From NCBI GenBank assembly GCA_020250445.1, contig JADCEF010000054.1, positions 1 to 64,000 of the forward strand: a stretch of 64,000 bases of DNA. The letters are read 5' to 3'. Source of the stretch: Rhodobacter sp. GTDB lineage: Bacteria > Pseudomonadota > Alphaproteobacteria > Rhodobacterales > Rhodobacteraceae. Both the position numbers and the translations under genes were made by a program. A model generated the notes under the pieces. That model did not search any database. It worked only from the letters and a program-made list of their open reading frames with translations, and had not been told where the DNA came from. The stretch's first letter is position 1. Each line of letters opens with the position of its first letter. Below are positions 9,091-17,342 of the stretch, in pieces.

Positions 9091-9540
9091 TTGCCAAAAC
9101 ATCACGAGACAAAGGTGCTGCCCTACACCGCCCAGCAGATGTACGATCTGGTGGCGGATGTCGCCCGCTATCCCGAATTTCTGCCCTGGAATTCTGCCGC
9201 CCGGATCACCGCCCGCCGCCCTGTGCCCGAGGGCGAGGTGATGGAGGCGGATCTGGTGATTTCCTTCAAAGTGTTCCGCGAGACATTCACAAGCCGCGTC
9301 ACGCTGTGGCCGGGCAAGAAGCGAATAGATACCGAATATCTGGACGGACCCTTCCGCAGGATGAAATCGTTCTGGGTCTTCCGCGACCGGCCCGAAGGCG
9401 GCTGCGAGGTGGAGTTTTTTGTGGATTTCGAGTTTCGCAACGCGATCCTGCAGGGGATTATCGGCGTGGTGTTCAACGACGCGATGCAACGCGTTGTCCG
9501 CGCGTTCGAGCGGCGCGCGGCGGCGCTGTACGGCGGCTGA
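9091..9540 (+). CDS. Coq10/RatA-type START domain protein
   Basis: A 149-residue protein of the polyketide-cyclase/START fold with the family's YTAQQMYDLVADVARYPEFLPW opening. Alphaproteobacterial members are Coq10-like quinone-binding proteins that help ubiquinone reach the respiratory complexes; the same family is often labelled RatA toxin, a ribosome-association inhibitor, in gammaproteobacteria. The start is a TTG at 9091 with the strong site GGGAGGGGG just upstream; no ATG or GTG fits as well. It is divergent from hpt, with 70 bases between. I consider the quinone role more likely. Confidence 0.85.
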   Translation: MPKHHETKVLPYTAQQMYDLVADVARYPEFLPWNSAARITARRPVPEGEVMEADLVISFKVFRETFTSRVTLWPGKKRIDTEYLDGPFRRMKSFWVFRDRPEGGCEVEFFVDFEFRNAILQGIIGVVFNDAMQRVVRAFERRAAALYGG

Positions 9541-9545
9541 GCGGA

Positions 9546-10610
9546 TCAGAACTGCAGGCTGAGAACGTTCAGATCCAGCCTGAAGGTCACACCTTCAAAC
9601 AGGCTGATGTTGGACTGGCGGTTTTCAACCGAAAAGGTGGCGCTGAGTCTGGGGTTGATCTGGCCGGTCAGGTCCAGCGTCATGACATGGTCCTTTCGGT
9701 CCTGTCCAAAAAACACGTCGCCGCCTTCGCGTTCATAGGACAGGCCGATATTGGTTCCAACCCCAAGCACAAGCTGCCCGTAAGACAGATAGCCGCCATA
9801 CAGCAGGGTGTTCTCGCCCTTGATCTCTTCGCCCAGGGTGACGCGGGCCGTCACGACCCCGCGTCCGTCAAAGTAACGCTCGACGCCGGTCGAAAGGGAT
9901 GTCTTCTGGTAATTCTGCTGGAATTCTCGGTTGATCAAGGCGTTGGCCAGCCCGGTTCCGTTCCGCGCTGAGAAGAGCCGCGCAAAGTTCGCGCTGACAA
10001 AAGAACCGTCTGCCTCGCTCAGATCGGTCTTTTCATAGAATGCGCCGCCGCAAAGATCAAGGAACCGCCACTCTTGCAGGTAAGACCGGAAACAGGCCTG
10101 ACCGTTCGCCTTGGTCCTGCTGATGTCATGGTCCGGGGAATAGACGATGGAGGCATTTCCGGCAACCGACAAGGTCTGTCCGCTGCCGACGCTCCACCCG
10201 ACGGACCGTGAAAGCTCGCCACCGACAACGGGCCCCGCGACGGCGCGATATTCGGGATCGATCTTGAAGACAAGCCCGCCGATGGTGAATGTTTCCCCGG
10301 CAAGCCCGCCATTGATATTGGGGCTGTAGGTCAGAACCGGCTGAATGCTTGTGGCGTTCCAGGCGCGTTGAAGGCCCTGGCCTTTCTGGTGCAGAAAGCC
10401 AAAGCCCTGTGCCAAAGCCGCTACCGCACCTTCGGTTCCGGGCACCGCCCGTTGGATCAGAGTATAGAACACCAGCCGCGGCGAAACGGAAAAGAACGAC
10501 CCCTGCCAGTCCCGCGCATAGTTACCCGTCGTCTGGGCAAGCGATAGCCCCGCAGAACAGAAGACAACAAAGATGGCGCAAAAAAGCCGGGCAAGGTGCA
10601 TGACCTTCAT
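9546..10610 (-). CDS. Outer-membrane beta-barrel protein, Slam-like (DUF560-like) candidate
   Basis: A 354-residue exported protein. Residues 1-26 are a signal peptide ending in LSLAQ. The rest alternates hydrophobic and polar residues in short strands with Tyr/Phe-rich ends and finishes in LSLQF, the C-terminal phenylalanine typical of Bam-inserted barrels. The penultimate strand ENRQSNISLFEG resembles the end of the barrel of Slam (surface lipoprotein assembly modulator) proteins. Slam proteins normally have an N-terminal TPR domain, which is absent here. The gene follows a lipoprotein gene by 17 bases on the same strand, and such pairs are typical of Slam and its client. The Slam assignment is inferred; the barrel nature is well supported. 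Confidence 0.6.
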   Translation of the reverse strand: MKVMHLARLFCAIFVVFCSAGLSLAQTTGNYARDWQGSFFSVSPRLVFYTLIQRAVPGTEGAVAALAQGFGFLHQKGQGLQRAWNATSIQPVLTYSPNINGGLAGETFTIGGLVFKIDPEYRAVAGPVVGGELSRSVGWSVGSGQTLSVAGNASIVYSPDHDISRTKANGQACFRSYLQEWRFLDLCGGAFYEKTDLSEADGSFVSANFARLFSARNGTGLANALINREFQQNYQKTSLSTGVERYFDGRGVVTARVTLGEEIKGENTLLYGGYLSYGQLVLGVGTNIGLSYEREGGDVFFGQDRKDHVMTLDLTGQINPRLSATFSVENRQSNISLFEGVTFRLDLNVLSLQF

Positions 10611-10627
10611 GCTATCCGTGATCAGCT

Positions 10628-11305
10628 TTACGGCTGTTCTGCCGTGAACACCCCGAAAACATCGCCAAACTGTTCGCCCCTAAAACCCTTGCTGGCGTTA
10701 AGAGTACCAAGAACCGTTTGACCCCGGGCACCAAGGAAGTTTCCCGCCACACTGCCATTGAAGGTCTTTGTTTCAAACTCGCCAGGTGCCTTTTGTATTT
10801 CGTTGGTTCCTGTAAGGTTGCCTACGAAAGCAGCGGTACGACTGCCGCTTTCAACGATTTGACCGCTGAAGGTTATGCCAATCCGGAATGACTGGTTGTT
10901 GGAGTTGCGGAAACTGTCCATAGAACCTGAAATCGAGTCCCCTTCAAAATTGGCGGTCATCTCAACCCGCGACACATAATCCGGGTTATTGATGAGAAAC
11001 GTCTCATATCCCGGAAAAACACCGTCCTGAAGCACTTCGGAGGTGTTGCTGTCCACCCAAGAAGCAGCACCCGTGTACCTCGCCGTTCCGGTGGTGGGAA
11101 GCGATGCACTCAATGTTGGACCCATGCTGGATGCTTCTGCAAACAACTTCCGGCTAACTGCATCGGTCGCTGCAAAGGATGGAATCGGCCTGACGGCGAA
11201 TTCGTCCCGGGGATCTGTGGACGATCCTGAACATCCGCCAACAAGCAGCGCTATTGCGCCCAGCGTAACCACAGTCCGACGTCTGCTATGCACAAGTCTG
11301 CGCAT
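10628..11305 (-). CDS. Lipoprotein with transferrin-binding-protein-like (TbpB-type) barrel domain
   Basis: A 225-residue lipoprotein. The signal peptide ends in the lipobox LVGGC, so Cys is lipidated and the protein sits in the outer membrane. The C-terminal domain contains the pattern TGTARYTGAASW, then ANFEGDSISGSM, then GSVAGNFLGARGQTVLGTL and a final FGVFTAE, which reads like the small eight-stranded barrel domains of TbpB/HpuA-type surface lipoproteins. The start at 11305 was chosen for the AGGAGT site; the frame is open nine codons upstream. It forms a two-gene operon with the barrel gene at 9546 and may be its cargo. The ligand is unknown. Confidence 0.6.
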   Translation of the reverse strand: MRRLVHSRRRTVVTLGAIALLVGGCSGSSTDPRDEFAVRPIPSFAATDAVSRKLFAEASSMGPTLSASLPTTGTARYTGAASWVDSNTSEVLQDGVFPGYETFLINNPDYVSRVEMTANFEGDSISGSMDSFRNSNNQSFRIGITFSGQIVESGSRTAAFVGNLTGTNEIQKAPGEFETKTFNGSVAGNFLGARGQTVLGTLNASKGFRGEQFGDVFGVFTAEQP

Positions 11306-11500
11306 GGGTCCTACACTCCTGATCCTCACCAAAAACAGCGTCGCCCGCGGACAGATTGCAAGCCACCGCAGCCTTCACCACCCCCAAAGCAATAGTCACG
11401 AATTCAGCGCACGCAAGCAAAACCTTTGCCTTTCGTCAAAAGATGCGCCGGTCGATCGCCCGGGCGCTGATGGGCCGTTGACCCTGTGACAAGGCGCAGA

Positions 11501-11986
11501 TCACGCAGGGTCGGCCCCGCGCAGAGCGCCCTGCAGCATCGCAAGCGCATGGTCCACCGTGGCCCGGCGCACCTCTGCGCGTCCCAGGGGCCCGAAGTCA
11601 ACCGTTTCGGTCCGCGTTGCCGCGGTCCTTGCGGCAAGACCAAAGCACACCCGGCCTTCCGGTTTGTGGTCTGACCCGCCGGGCCCGGCAATCCCGGTGA
11701 CAGCCACCGCAAGGTCTGCGGCAGACCGCGCAAGGGCGCCTTCGGCCATGTCCCGCGCCACCTCTTCAGACACCGCGCCGAAGCGGCGCAGCCTGGCCGC
11801 GGGCACCCCCAGCATGTCGGACTTGGCCGCGTTGGAATAGGTGACAAACCCCCGGTCGAAAATGTCGGACGATCCGGCAACGTCGGTGATGGCCCCGGCG
11901 ATCAGCCCGCCGGTGCAGCTTTCGGCGGTGGCGATTTTCGCGCCCCTGCGGCGTGCCAGGGCCAAAAGCGCCTCGGCCCCGGTCAC
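11501..11986 (-). CDS. CinA C-terminal family protein (NMN amidohydrolase, PncC type)
   Basis: A 161-residue protein equal to the stand-alone C-terminal domain of CinA. In several bacteria this domain deamidates nicotinamide mononucleotide to nicotinate mononucleotide, recycling NAD. The active-site segment [10 protein letters not shown] (about 19-28) and the VTGIAGPGG motif (about 107-115) are intact. The start is GTG at 11986, overlapping the pgpA stop by GTGA, so the three genes ispDF-pgpA-cinA are translationally coupled. The gene is the last of that operon. Confidence 0.9.
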   Translation of the reverse strand: MTGAEALLALARRRGAKIATAESCTGGLIAGAITDVAGSSDIFDRGFVTYSNAAKSDMLGVPAARLRRFGAVSEEVARDMAEGALARSAADLAVAVTGIAGPGGSDHKPEGRVCFGLAARTAATRTETVDFGPLGRAEVRRATVDHALAMLQGALRGADPA

Positions 11987-12471
11987 ATCAGCAGCCCGTG
12001 GGCAAGGCCAGCCGCAGCCAGCGTGGCGACCCCTGCGAACACCCCCGCCCAGAGATCATCCAGCATGACCCCCTGCCAGCCGGGCCTTGCATCCGCGCGC
12101 CCGACCAGCCAGGGCTTCCAGATGTCGAAAAGGCGGAAGAACAGAAAGGCGGCAACCGGCGCGGGCCAGGGCAGCCAGCCTTCGAACCCGCGCGCCCAGA
12201 AGGCGGCGGCAGGAAACAGCAGCGTCAGCCACTGGCCCGCCACCTCGTCGATGACAATCTCGGACGGGTCGGCATCGGGGGTTGCCGCCAGTTCGCGGCT
12301 GACGGCCCAGAACCCCAGGGCGGTGACAGCGGCGGTGGCCAGCACCAGAAACGGAAAGCCCAGATAACGCAAGATCACCAGGCCCAGTCCGATGGCCAGG
12401 GCTGATCCCCAGGTGCCCGGCGCCGGGCGCAGCAGGCCCGCGCCGAAGACGATGCAGATCTGCCGTGTCAT
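11983..12471 (-). CDS. pgpA: Phosphatidylglycerophosphatase A
   Basis: A 162-residue inner-membrane enzyme that dephosphorylates phosphatidylglycerophosphate to phosphatidylglycerol. The conserved features visible are [14 protein letters not shown] near the N-terminus, [10 protein letters not shown] (about residues 68-77) with the acidic metal-binding pair, and the C-terminal [11 protein letters not shown] with the catalytic Asp residues. About four membrane segments are predicted. It overlaps ispDF upstream (ATGA) and cinA downstream (GTGA). Confidence 0.93.
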   Translation of the reverse strand: MTRQICIVFGAGLLRPAPGTWGSALAIGLGLVILRYLGFPFLVLATAAVTALGFWAVSRELAATPDADPSEIVIDEVAGQWLTLLFPAAAFWARGFEGWLPWPAPVAAFLFFRLFDIWKPWLVGRADARPGWQGVMLDDLWAGVFAGVATLAAAGLAHGLLM

Positions 12472-13592
12472 GCCGCCACCAGCGTGGCCGTGGCCAGGGC
12501 TGCGATCCCCTCTTCACGGCCGGTGAATCCCAGCCGCTCTGACGTGGTGGCCTTGACGCTGACCCTGTCGGGGGCAAGCCCCAGAATTCCGGCCAGCGCC
12601 TGGCGCATCGCCGCCGCATGGGGCCCGATCTTCGGCGCCTCGCAGATCAGGGTGACATCGGCATGCGAAACGGCAAAACCGCGCGCGGAGGCGCGGGCGG
12701 CGGCGTGGCGCAGGAAGACATGGCTTTGCGCCCCCTTCCACTGCGGGTCGGACGGCGGAAAATGCTGGCCGATATCACCCTCTGCCAATGCCCCGTAAAT
12801 GGCATCGGTCAGGGCATGCATGCCGACATCCGCATCCGAATGCCCCACCAGCCCCTTGCCATGGGGCACCCTTGTTCCGCACAGCCAGACATGATCGCCC
12901 GGCCCGAAGGCATGCACGTCAAAGCCGTTGCCCACACGTATGTCCATGCCGCGTCCCTTCAGGATGCGCTCGGCCCTTGCGAAATCGGCGGCAAAGGTCA
13001 GCTTCAGGTTATCCTCGTCGCCCTCGACGATCGCCACGTCAAGACCTGCCGCGCGCGCGACTTCCACATCGTCGGCGGCGCCGCCCGGATGGGCGCGGTG
13101 GGCGGCCAGGATGGCGTTATGGTGAAAGGCCTGTGGCGTCTGCGCCCGCCACAGCCCGGTGCGGTCCTGCGTGCCGGTCACGTGCAGGTCACGCCCGCGC
13201 CACAGGGCATCAGTGACCGGCACCGCGGGGGCCGCCGCGACCGACCGGTCAAGGGCCGCGATCAGCCGCGCGATGAGCGCGCGCGACACCAGCGGTCGCG
13301 CCCCGTCATGGATCAGCACGCGGGTGATGCCGGTTCCCGACAGATATTCCAGCGCGTTGCGCACCGAGGCATCGCGCGTCGCGCCGCCTTCGACCAGCGG
13401 CACGCCCAAGGGTGCCGCAAAGGCCCTGTCATCGGGGTGAATCACCAGGATCACCAGGTCTGCAATACCGGCGAAGGCCAGGATGCTGTGCGCGACCACG
13501 GGTTTGCCTGCAAGCTGCTGCCACTGCTTTGGAACCGCGCCGCCCGCCCGCGTGCCGCGCCCGGCCGCAACGATGATGGCCGCGACTGTCAT
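12468..13592 (-). CDS. ispDF: Bifunctional IspD/IspF enzyme of the MEP isoprenoid pathway
   Basis: A 374-residue fusion protein. The N-terminal half (to about residue 212) is MEP cytidylyltransferase: [14 protein letters not shown] binds CTP and [10 protein letters not shown] is the conserved active-site stretch. The C-terminal half (from [17 protein letters not shown]) is MECDP synthase, with the zinc ligands in DVHAF and [15 protein letters not shown] and the [13 protein letters not shown] motif. The fusion is common in alphaproteobacteria; the two activities are not consecutive steps in the pathway (IspE acts between). It is the first gene of the ispDF-pgpA-cinA operon and divergent from dusB. 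Confidence 0.95.
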   Translation of the reverse strand: MTVAAIIVAAGRGTRAGGAVPKQWQQLAGKPVVAHSILAFAGIADLVILVIHPDDRAFAAPLGVPLVEGGATRDASVRNALEYLSGTGITRVLIHDGARPLVSRALIARLIAALDRSVAAAPAVPVTDALWRGRDLHVTGTQDRTGLWRAQTPQAFHHNAILAAHRAHPGGAADDVEVARAAGLDVAIVEGDEDNLKLTFAADFARAERILKGRGMDIRVGNGFDVHAFGPGDHVWLCGTRVPHGKGLVGHSDADVGMHALTDAIYGALAEGDIGQHFPPSDPQWKGAQSHVFLRHAAARASARGFAVSHADVTLICEAPKIGPHAAAMRQALAGILGLAPDRVSVKATTSERLGFTGREEGIAALATATLVAA

Positions 13593-13776
13593 GGTGCCTC
13601 CGTCTTGCCGTGATCTGTTCTACGGGAACGACGAAAGCCTGACAATGCAGCGTTGGGTCCGGGCAGATTGCACAAAAAACAGGCATATGCGCCTGACCAG
13701 CCCGCCGGGTCTGCGCCGTTGTTGTATTTGCGGGCGGCCCGGGGTAGCTCCACAGGATCGCACAAGGATTGAGCAT

Positions 13777-14769
13777 TTGTCCATTCTGCTGGCATCCGGG
13801 ACTGCAGGGGTCTTGATTGACCCCCCGGTGCTGCTGGCCCCGCTGGCCGGGATCACCGATCTGCCGTTCCGCAGGCTGGTCGCGTCCTTCGGCGCGGGTC
13901 TGGTGGTCAGCGAGATGGTGGCCAGCCAGGAGGTGGTTCAGGCCCGCCCGCTGGCGCGCGCCCGGGCCGGGCTTGGCTGTGATCAGGCGGCAACCTCGGT
14001 GCAGATTGCCGGGCGCGACCCGTACTGGATGGCAGAGGCCGCGAAATACCTGCAAGGGCAGGGGGCGCGGGTGATCGACATCAACATGGGCTGCCCGGCA
14101 AAGAAGGTGACGAACGGCTATGCCGGATCGGCGCTGATGAAAGACCTGGACCATGCGCTGACCCTGATCGATGCCGTGGTCGGCGCGGTTTCGGTGCCTG
14201 TCACCCTGAAGACCCGGCTTGGCTGGGATGACGGGCTCAGGAACGCGCCGGTCCTGGCGCGCCGCGCCGAAGCCGCAGGCGTCAGGATGGTGACGATCCA
14301 CGGACGCACCCGCTGCCAGTTCTACGGCGGTGCCGCCGACTGGGCGGCGATCCGTGCCGTGACCGGGGCAGTGCAAATCCCCGTTATCGCCAATGGCGAC
14401 ATCACCGATGCGCCCGGTGCCGCGCGGGCGCTGGCGCTTTCCGGCGCGGCGGGCGTCATGATCGGGCGCGGCGCACAGGGGGCGCCCTGGCGTCTGGCCC
14501 AGATCGCGGCCGCCCTGTTCGGCACGCCGGCGCCGGTGGTGCCAAAGGGCGATGCGCTGGCCGATCTGGTGATCGGCCACTATCAGGCGATGCTGGCCTT
14601 TTATGGCGAAGACCTGGGTGTCAAGGTCTCCCGCAAGCATCTGGGCTGGTACCTGCAGGAGGCGGGCCTGTCGGCCCTGCGCGGCCCGGTCCTGACGGCG
14701 GACAGCCCGGCGCAGGTGATCCGCGCCCTGCGTGCCGCCTTTGGCGAACAGGATCGGGCGGCGGCATGA
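13777..14769 (+). CDS. dusB: tRNA-dihydrouridine synthase B (NifR3)
   Basis: A 330-residue FMN enzyme that reduces uridines in the tRNA D-loop. Key segments are LAPLAGITDLPFRRL at the start, INMGCPAKKVTNGYAGSALM with the catalytic cysteine, TLKTRLGWD, TIHGRTRCQFY and the phosphate-binding VMIGRGAQGAPW. The start chosen is TTG at 13777, eight bases after AAGGA; the frame is open far upstream but overlaps ispDF and has no family similarity. A second TTG at 13813 is possible. This gene is historically nifR3, the first gene of the nifR3-ntrBC operon of Rhodobacter; it overlaps ntrB by ATGA. Confidence 0.92.
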   Translation: MSILLASGTAGVLIDPPVLLAPLAGITDLPFRRLVASFGAGLVVSEMVASQEVVQARPLARARAGLGCDQAATSVQIAGRDPYWMAEAAKYLQGQGARVIDINMGCPAKKVTNGYAGSALMKDLDHALTLIDAVVGAVSVPVTLKTRLGWDDGLRNAPVLARRAEAAGVRMVTIHGRTRCQFYGGAADWAAIRAVTGAVQIPVIANGDITDAPGAARALALSGAAGVMIGRGAQGAPWRLAQIAAALFGTPAPVVPKGDALADLVIGHYQAMLAFYGEDLGVKVSRKHLGWYLQEAGLSALRGPVLTADSPAQVIRALRAAFGEQDRAAA

Positions 14770-15878
14770 CAGACGACCGGCTGCCCCATCCTGTCCCCGG
14801 CGTCATCTGGGCCTCGTTGCCGGTTCCGGCCTTTCTGATCGACCGGGCCGGAAAGATCGCTGCGGTCAACCCGGCGGCAGAGACCTTTTTGAACGCATCG
14901 TCCAGGTCCCTGTCCGGCGTGCCCGCCTTTGACCGCTTGCACATCGATGCCCCGATGGACGAAGCCCTGGCGCGCGCACGGGCCGATCAGTCGGCGCTGT
15001 TCATCAACGATGTCGATGTCACGACCGGCGAACGCCCGCCGGTGCAGTGCAACATCCAGATTGCCCCGATGCACGACACCCCCGACATCGTGCTGCTGCT
15101 GATCTCTCCGCGCGAAATCGCCGACCGTCTGGGACGGTCGATGAACGTGACCACGGCCGCCAGATCGGCCATCGGCATGGCCGAAATGCTGGCCCATGAA
15201 ATCAAGAATCCGCTGGCCGGGATTGCCGGGGCGGCGCAGCTTTTGTCGATGGGGCTTGGCGCCGCTGACCGGGAGCTGACCGATCTGATCGTGGAGGAAA
15301 CGCGCCGGATCGTGAAGCTGCTGGAACAGGTGGAACAGTTCGGCAACCTGCGCCCGCCCGACCGCCGCCCGGTCAACATCCATGATGCGCTGGACCGCGC
15401 CCGCAAATCGGCCGTCGTCGGTTTTGCCGCCAACATGACCATCGTCGAGGATTACGATCCGTCGCTTCCCGCAACCTTTGCCGATCCGGATCAGCTGATG
15501 CAGGTCTTCCTGAACCTGATCAAGAATGCCGCCGAGGCAGCGGGGTGCCATGGCGGCACCATCCGGCTGCGCACCTTTTACGACCTGTCGCTGCGGATCC
15601 GGCACCGCGACGGGCCCGGCAAGGCCGTGCCGTTGCAGGTTGAGGTGATCGATGACGGCCCCGGCATTCCCGCCGGGATCGCGGACGACATTTTTGAGCC
15701 CTTCGTCAGCGGGCGCGAAAACGGCACCGGGCTGGGCCTTGCGCTGGTGTCCAGGATCATCGCGGACCATGGCGGCTGGATTGCCGTCGATTCGGTGCCA
15801 CGGCGCACCGTGTTCAGGGTGTCGCTTCCCGTGGTGTCGAAGGACCAGGCCCAATCCGCAAGACAGGAGAACAGATAG
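14766..15878 (+). CDS. ntrB: Nitrogen regulation sensor kinase/phosphatase NtrB
   Basis: A 370-residue cytoplasmic histidine kinase. A PAS domain occupies about residues 10-110, the phosphoacceptor His144 lies in AHEIKNPLAG, and the ATP-binding domain shows LIKNAAEAAG (N box), DDGPGIPAG (G1) and ENGTGLGLAL (G2). NtrB phosphorylates NtrC under nitrogen limitation and removes the phosphate when PII (GlnB) signals sufficiency (family knowledge). It overlaps dusB, and ntrC begins immediately after its stop. No membrane segments are present, as expected. Confidence 0.95.
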   Translation: MTDDRLPHPVPGVIWASLPVPAFLIDRAGKIAAVNPAAETFLNASSRSLSGVPAFDRLHIDAPMDEALARARADQSALFINDVDVTTGERPPVQCNIQIAPMHDTPDIVLLLISPREIADRLGRSMNVTTAARSAIGMAEMLAHEIKNPLAGIAGAAQLLSMGLGAADRELTDLIVEETRRIVKLLEQVEQFGNLRPPDRRPVNIHDALDRARKSAVVGFAANMTIVEDYDPSLPATFADPDQLMQVFLNLIKNAAEAAGCHGGTIRLRTFYDLSLRIRHRDGPGKAVPLQVEVIDDGPGIPAGIADDIFEPFVSGRENGTGLGLALVSRIIADHGGWIAVDSVPRRTVFRVSLPVVSKDQAQSARQENR

Positions 15879-17243
15879 ATGGACGGCACAGTTCTGGTCG
15901 CGGATGATGACCGCACGATCCGCACGGTCCTGACCCAGGCCCTGACGCGCGCGGGCTGCAAGGTGCATGCCACATCCTCGCTGATGACCCTGATGCGCTG
16001 GGTCGAAGAGGGGAAGGGCGATCTGGTCATCTCCGATGTGATCATGCCCGACGGCAACGGTCTGGAAGCCCTGCCGCGGATCGGCAGGCTGCGGCCGGGC
16101 CTGCCGGTGATCGTGATTTCGGCGCAGAACACCATCATGACCGCCATCCAGGCCGCCGAGGCAGAGGCGTATGACTATCTGCCCAAACCCTTCGATCTTC
16201 CCGATCTGATGAAGCGGTCTGCCCGCGCGCTGGATCAAAAGCGGCGCGCCGTGGTCCGCAAGGCAGAGCCGCGCGAAGCGGCGGATGACCTGCCGATGGT
16301 GGGACGCACCCCGGCGATGCAGGCGCTGTACCGTCTGGTGGCACGGGTGATGAACACCGATCTTGCGGTTCTGATCACCGGCGAATCAGGGACCGGAAAA
16401 TCGCTGATCGCCCGGGCGATCCACGATTTTTCCGACCGGCGCACCTTGCCCTTCGTCGTGGCCCAGGCCAGCGACCTTGCCGGGGTGGACGGCCCGATGA
16501 CCCTGCTGTCGCGGGTGCGCGGCGGCAGTCTGGTGTTCGATGAAGTGGCCGATTATGACGATGACGCACAGGCGCGGATCGTGCGGCTGCTGGATATCCC
16601 GGGCGACCAGGCCCCGCGCATCATGGCAACCTCTCAGGCCGATCTGTCGGCACGGATGGATGCGGGGGCATTCCGGCGGGACCTGTTCTATCGTCTGGGC
16701 GGTGTCACGCTGCATGTGCCGGCCCTGCGCGAACGGGTGGATGACATTCCTCTTCTGGCCGACTGCTTTCTGGCCAGGGGCGAGCGCGACCTTGCCGGCC
16801 CGCGCCGCCTTGCGCCGGATGCCCGCGATCTGGTGCGGGCCTATTCCTGGCCGGGCAATGTGCGGCAGCTGGAAAACACGCTGCGCCGCCTGATGGTCAC
16901 CTCGTCCGAGGCCGAGATCACCCGGTCCGAGGTGGAAGCCGTGCTGGGCAACCAGCCTGCGATGGAACCCCTCAAGGGCGGCGGCGAAGGCGAAAAGTTG
17001 TCGGCCAGTGTCGCCAGACACCTGAAACGCTATTTTGATCTGCACGGCGGTGCCCTGCCGCCGGCCGGTGTCTATCAGCGCATCCTGCGCGAGGTGGAAC
17101 TTCCGCTGATCGAGATTGCGCTGGATGCAACCGCCGGCAATCAGGCGAAATGCGCCGACCTGCTGGGCATCAATCGCAATACCCTGCGCAAGAAGATCAC
17201 CGACCTTGATATTCGCGTGACTCGCCGCCGCAAGCTGATGTAA
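15879..17243 (+). CDS. ntrC: Nitrogen regulation response regulator NtrC, sigma-54-independent type
   Basis: A 454-residue response regulator. The receiver domain has the phosphorylated Asp53 ([11 protein letters not shown]), the AAA+ domain has Walker A GESGTGKS at 168-175 and a Walker B region [12 protein letters not shown], and the C-terminal Fis-type helix-turn-helix reads [19 protein letters not shown]. The GAFTGA loop that contacts sigma-54 is missing: between Walker A and B the sequence is shortened to the [17 protein letters not shown] stretch. This matches Rhodobacter capsulatus NtrC, which activates sigma-70 promoters. It should turn on nitrogen-assimilation genes under nitrogen limitation. 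It directly follows ntrB. Confidence 0.95.
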   Translation: MDGTVLVADDDRTIRTVLTQALTRAGCKVHATSSLMTLMRWVEEGKGDLVISDVIMPDGNGLEALPRIGRLRPGLPVIVISAQNTIMTAIQAAEAEAYDYLPKPFDLPDLMKRSARALDQKRRAVVRKAEPREAADDLPMVGRTPAMQALYRLVARVMNTDLAVLITGESGTGKSLIARAIHDFSDRRTLPFVVAQASDLAGVDGPMTLLSRVRGGSLVFDEVADYDDDAQARIVRLLDIPGDQAPRIMATSQADLSARMDAGAFRRDLFYRLGGVTLHVPALRERVDDIPLLADCFLARGERDLAGPRRLAPDARDLVRAYSWPGNVRQLENTLRRLMVTSSEAEITRSEVEAVLGNQPAMEPLKGGGEGEKLSASVARHLKRYFDLHGGALPPAGVYQRILREVELPLIEIALDATAGNQAKCADLLGINRNTLRKKITDLDIRVTRRRKLM

Positions 17244-17342
17244 AACCGCCACAGGAAAGTGGCAGGCTGGCGTCAGCCAACCGGAAACCACAAGATATGG
17301 CGGGTGGGTCGCGCGGCGATCCCGAATAAAGGGCATGGGGCA

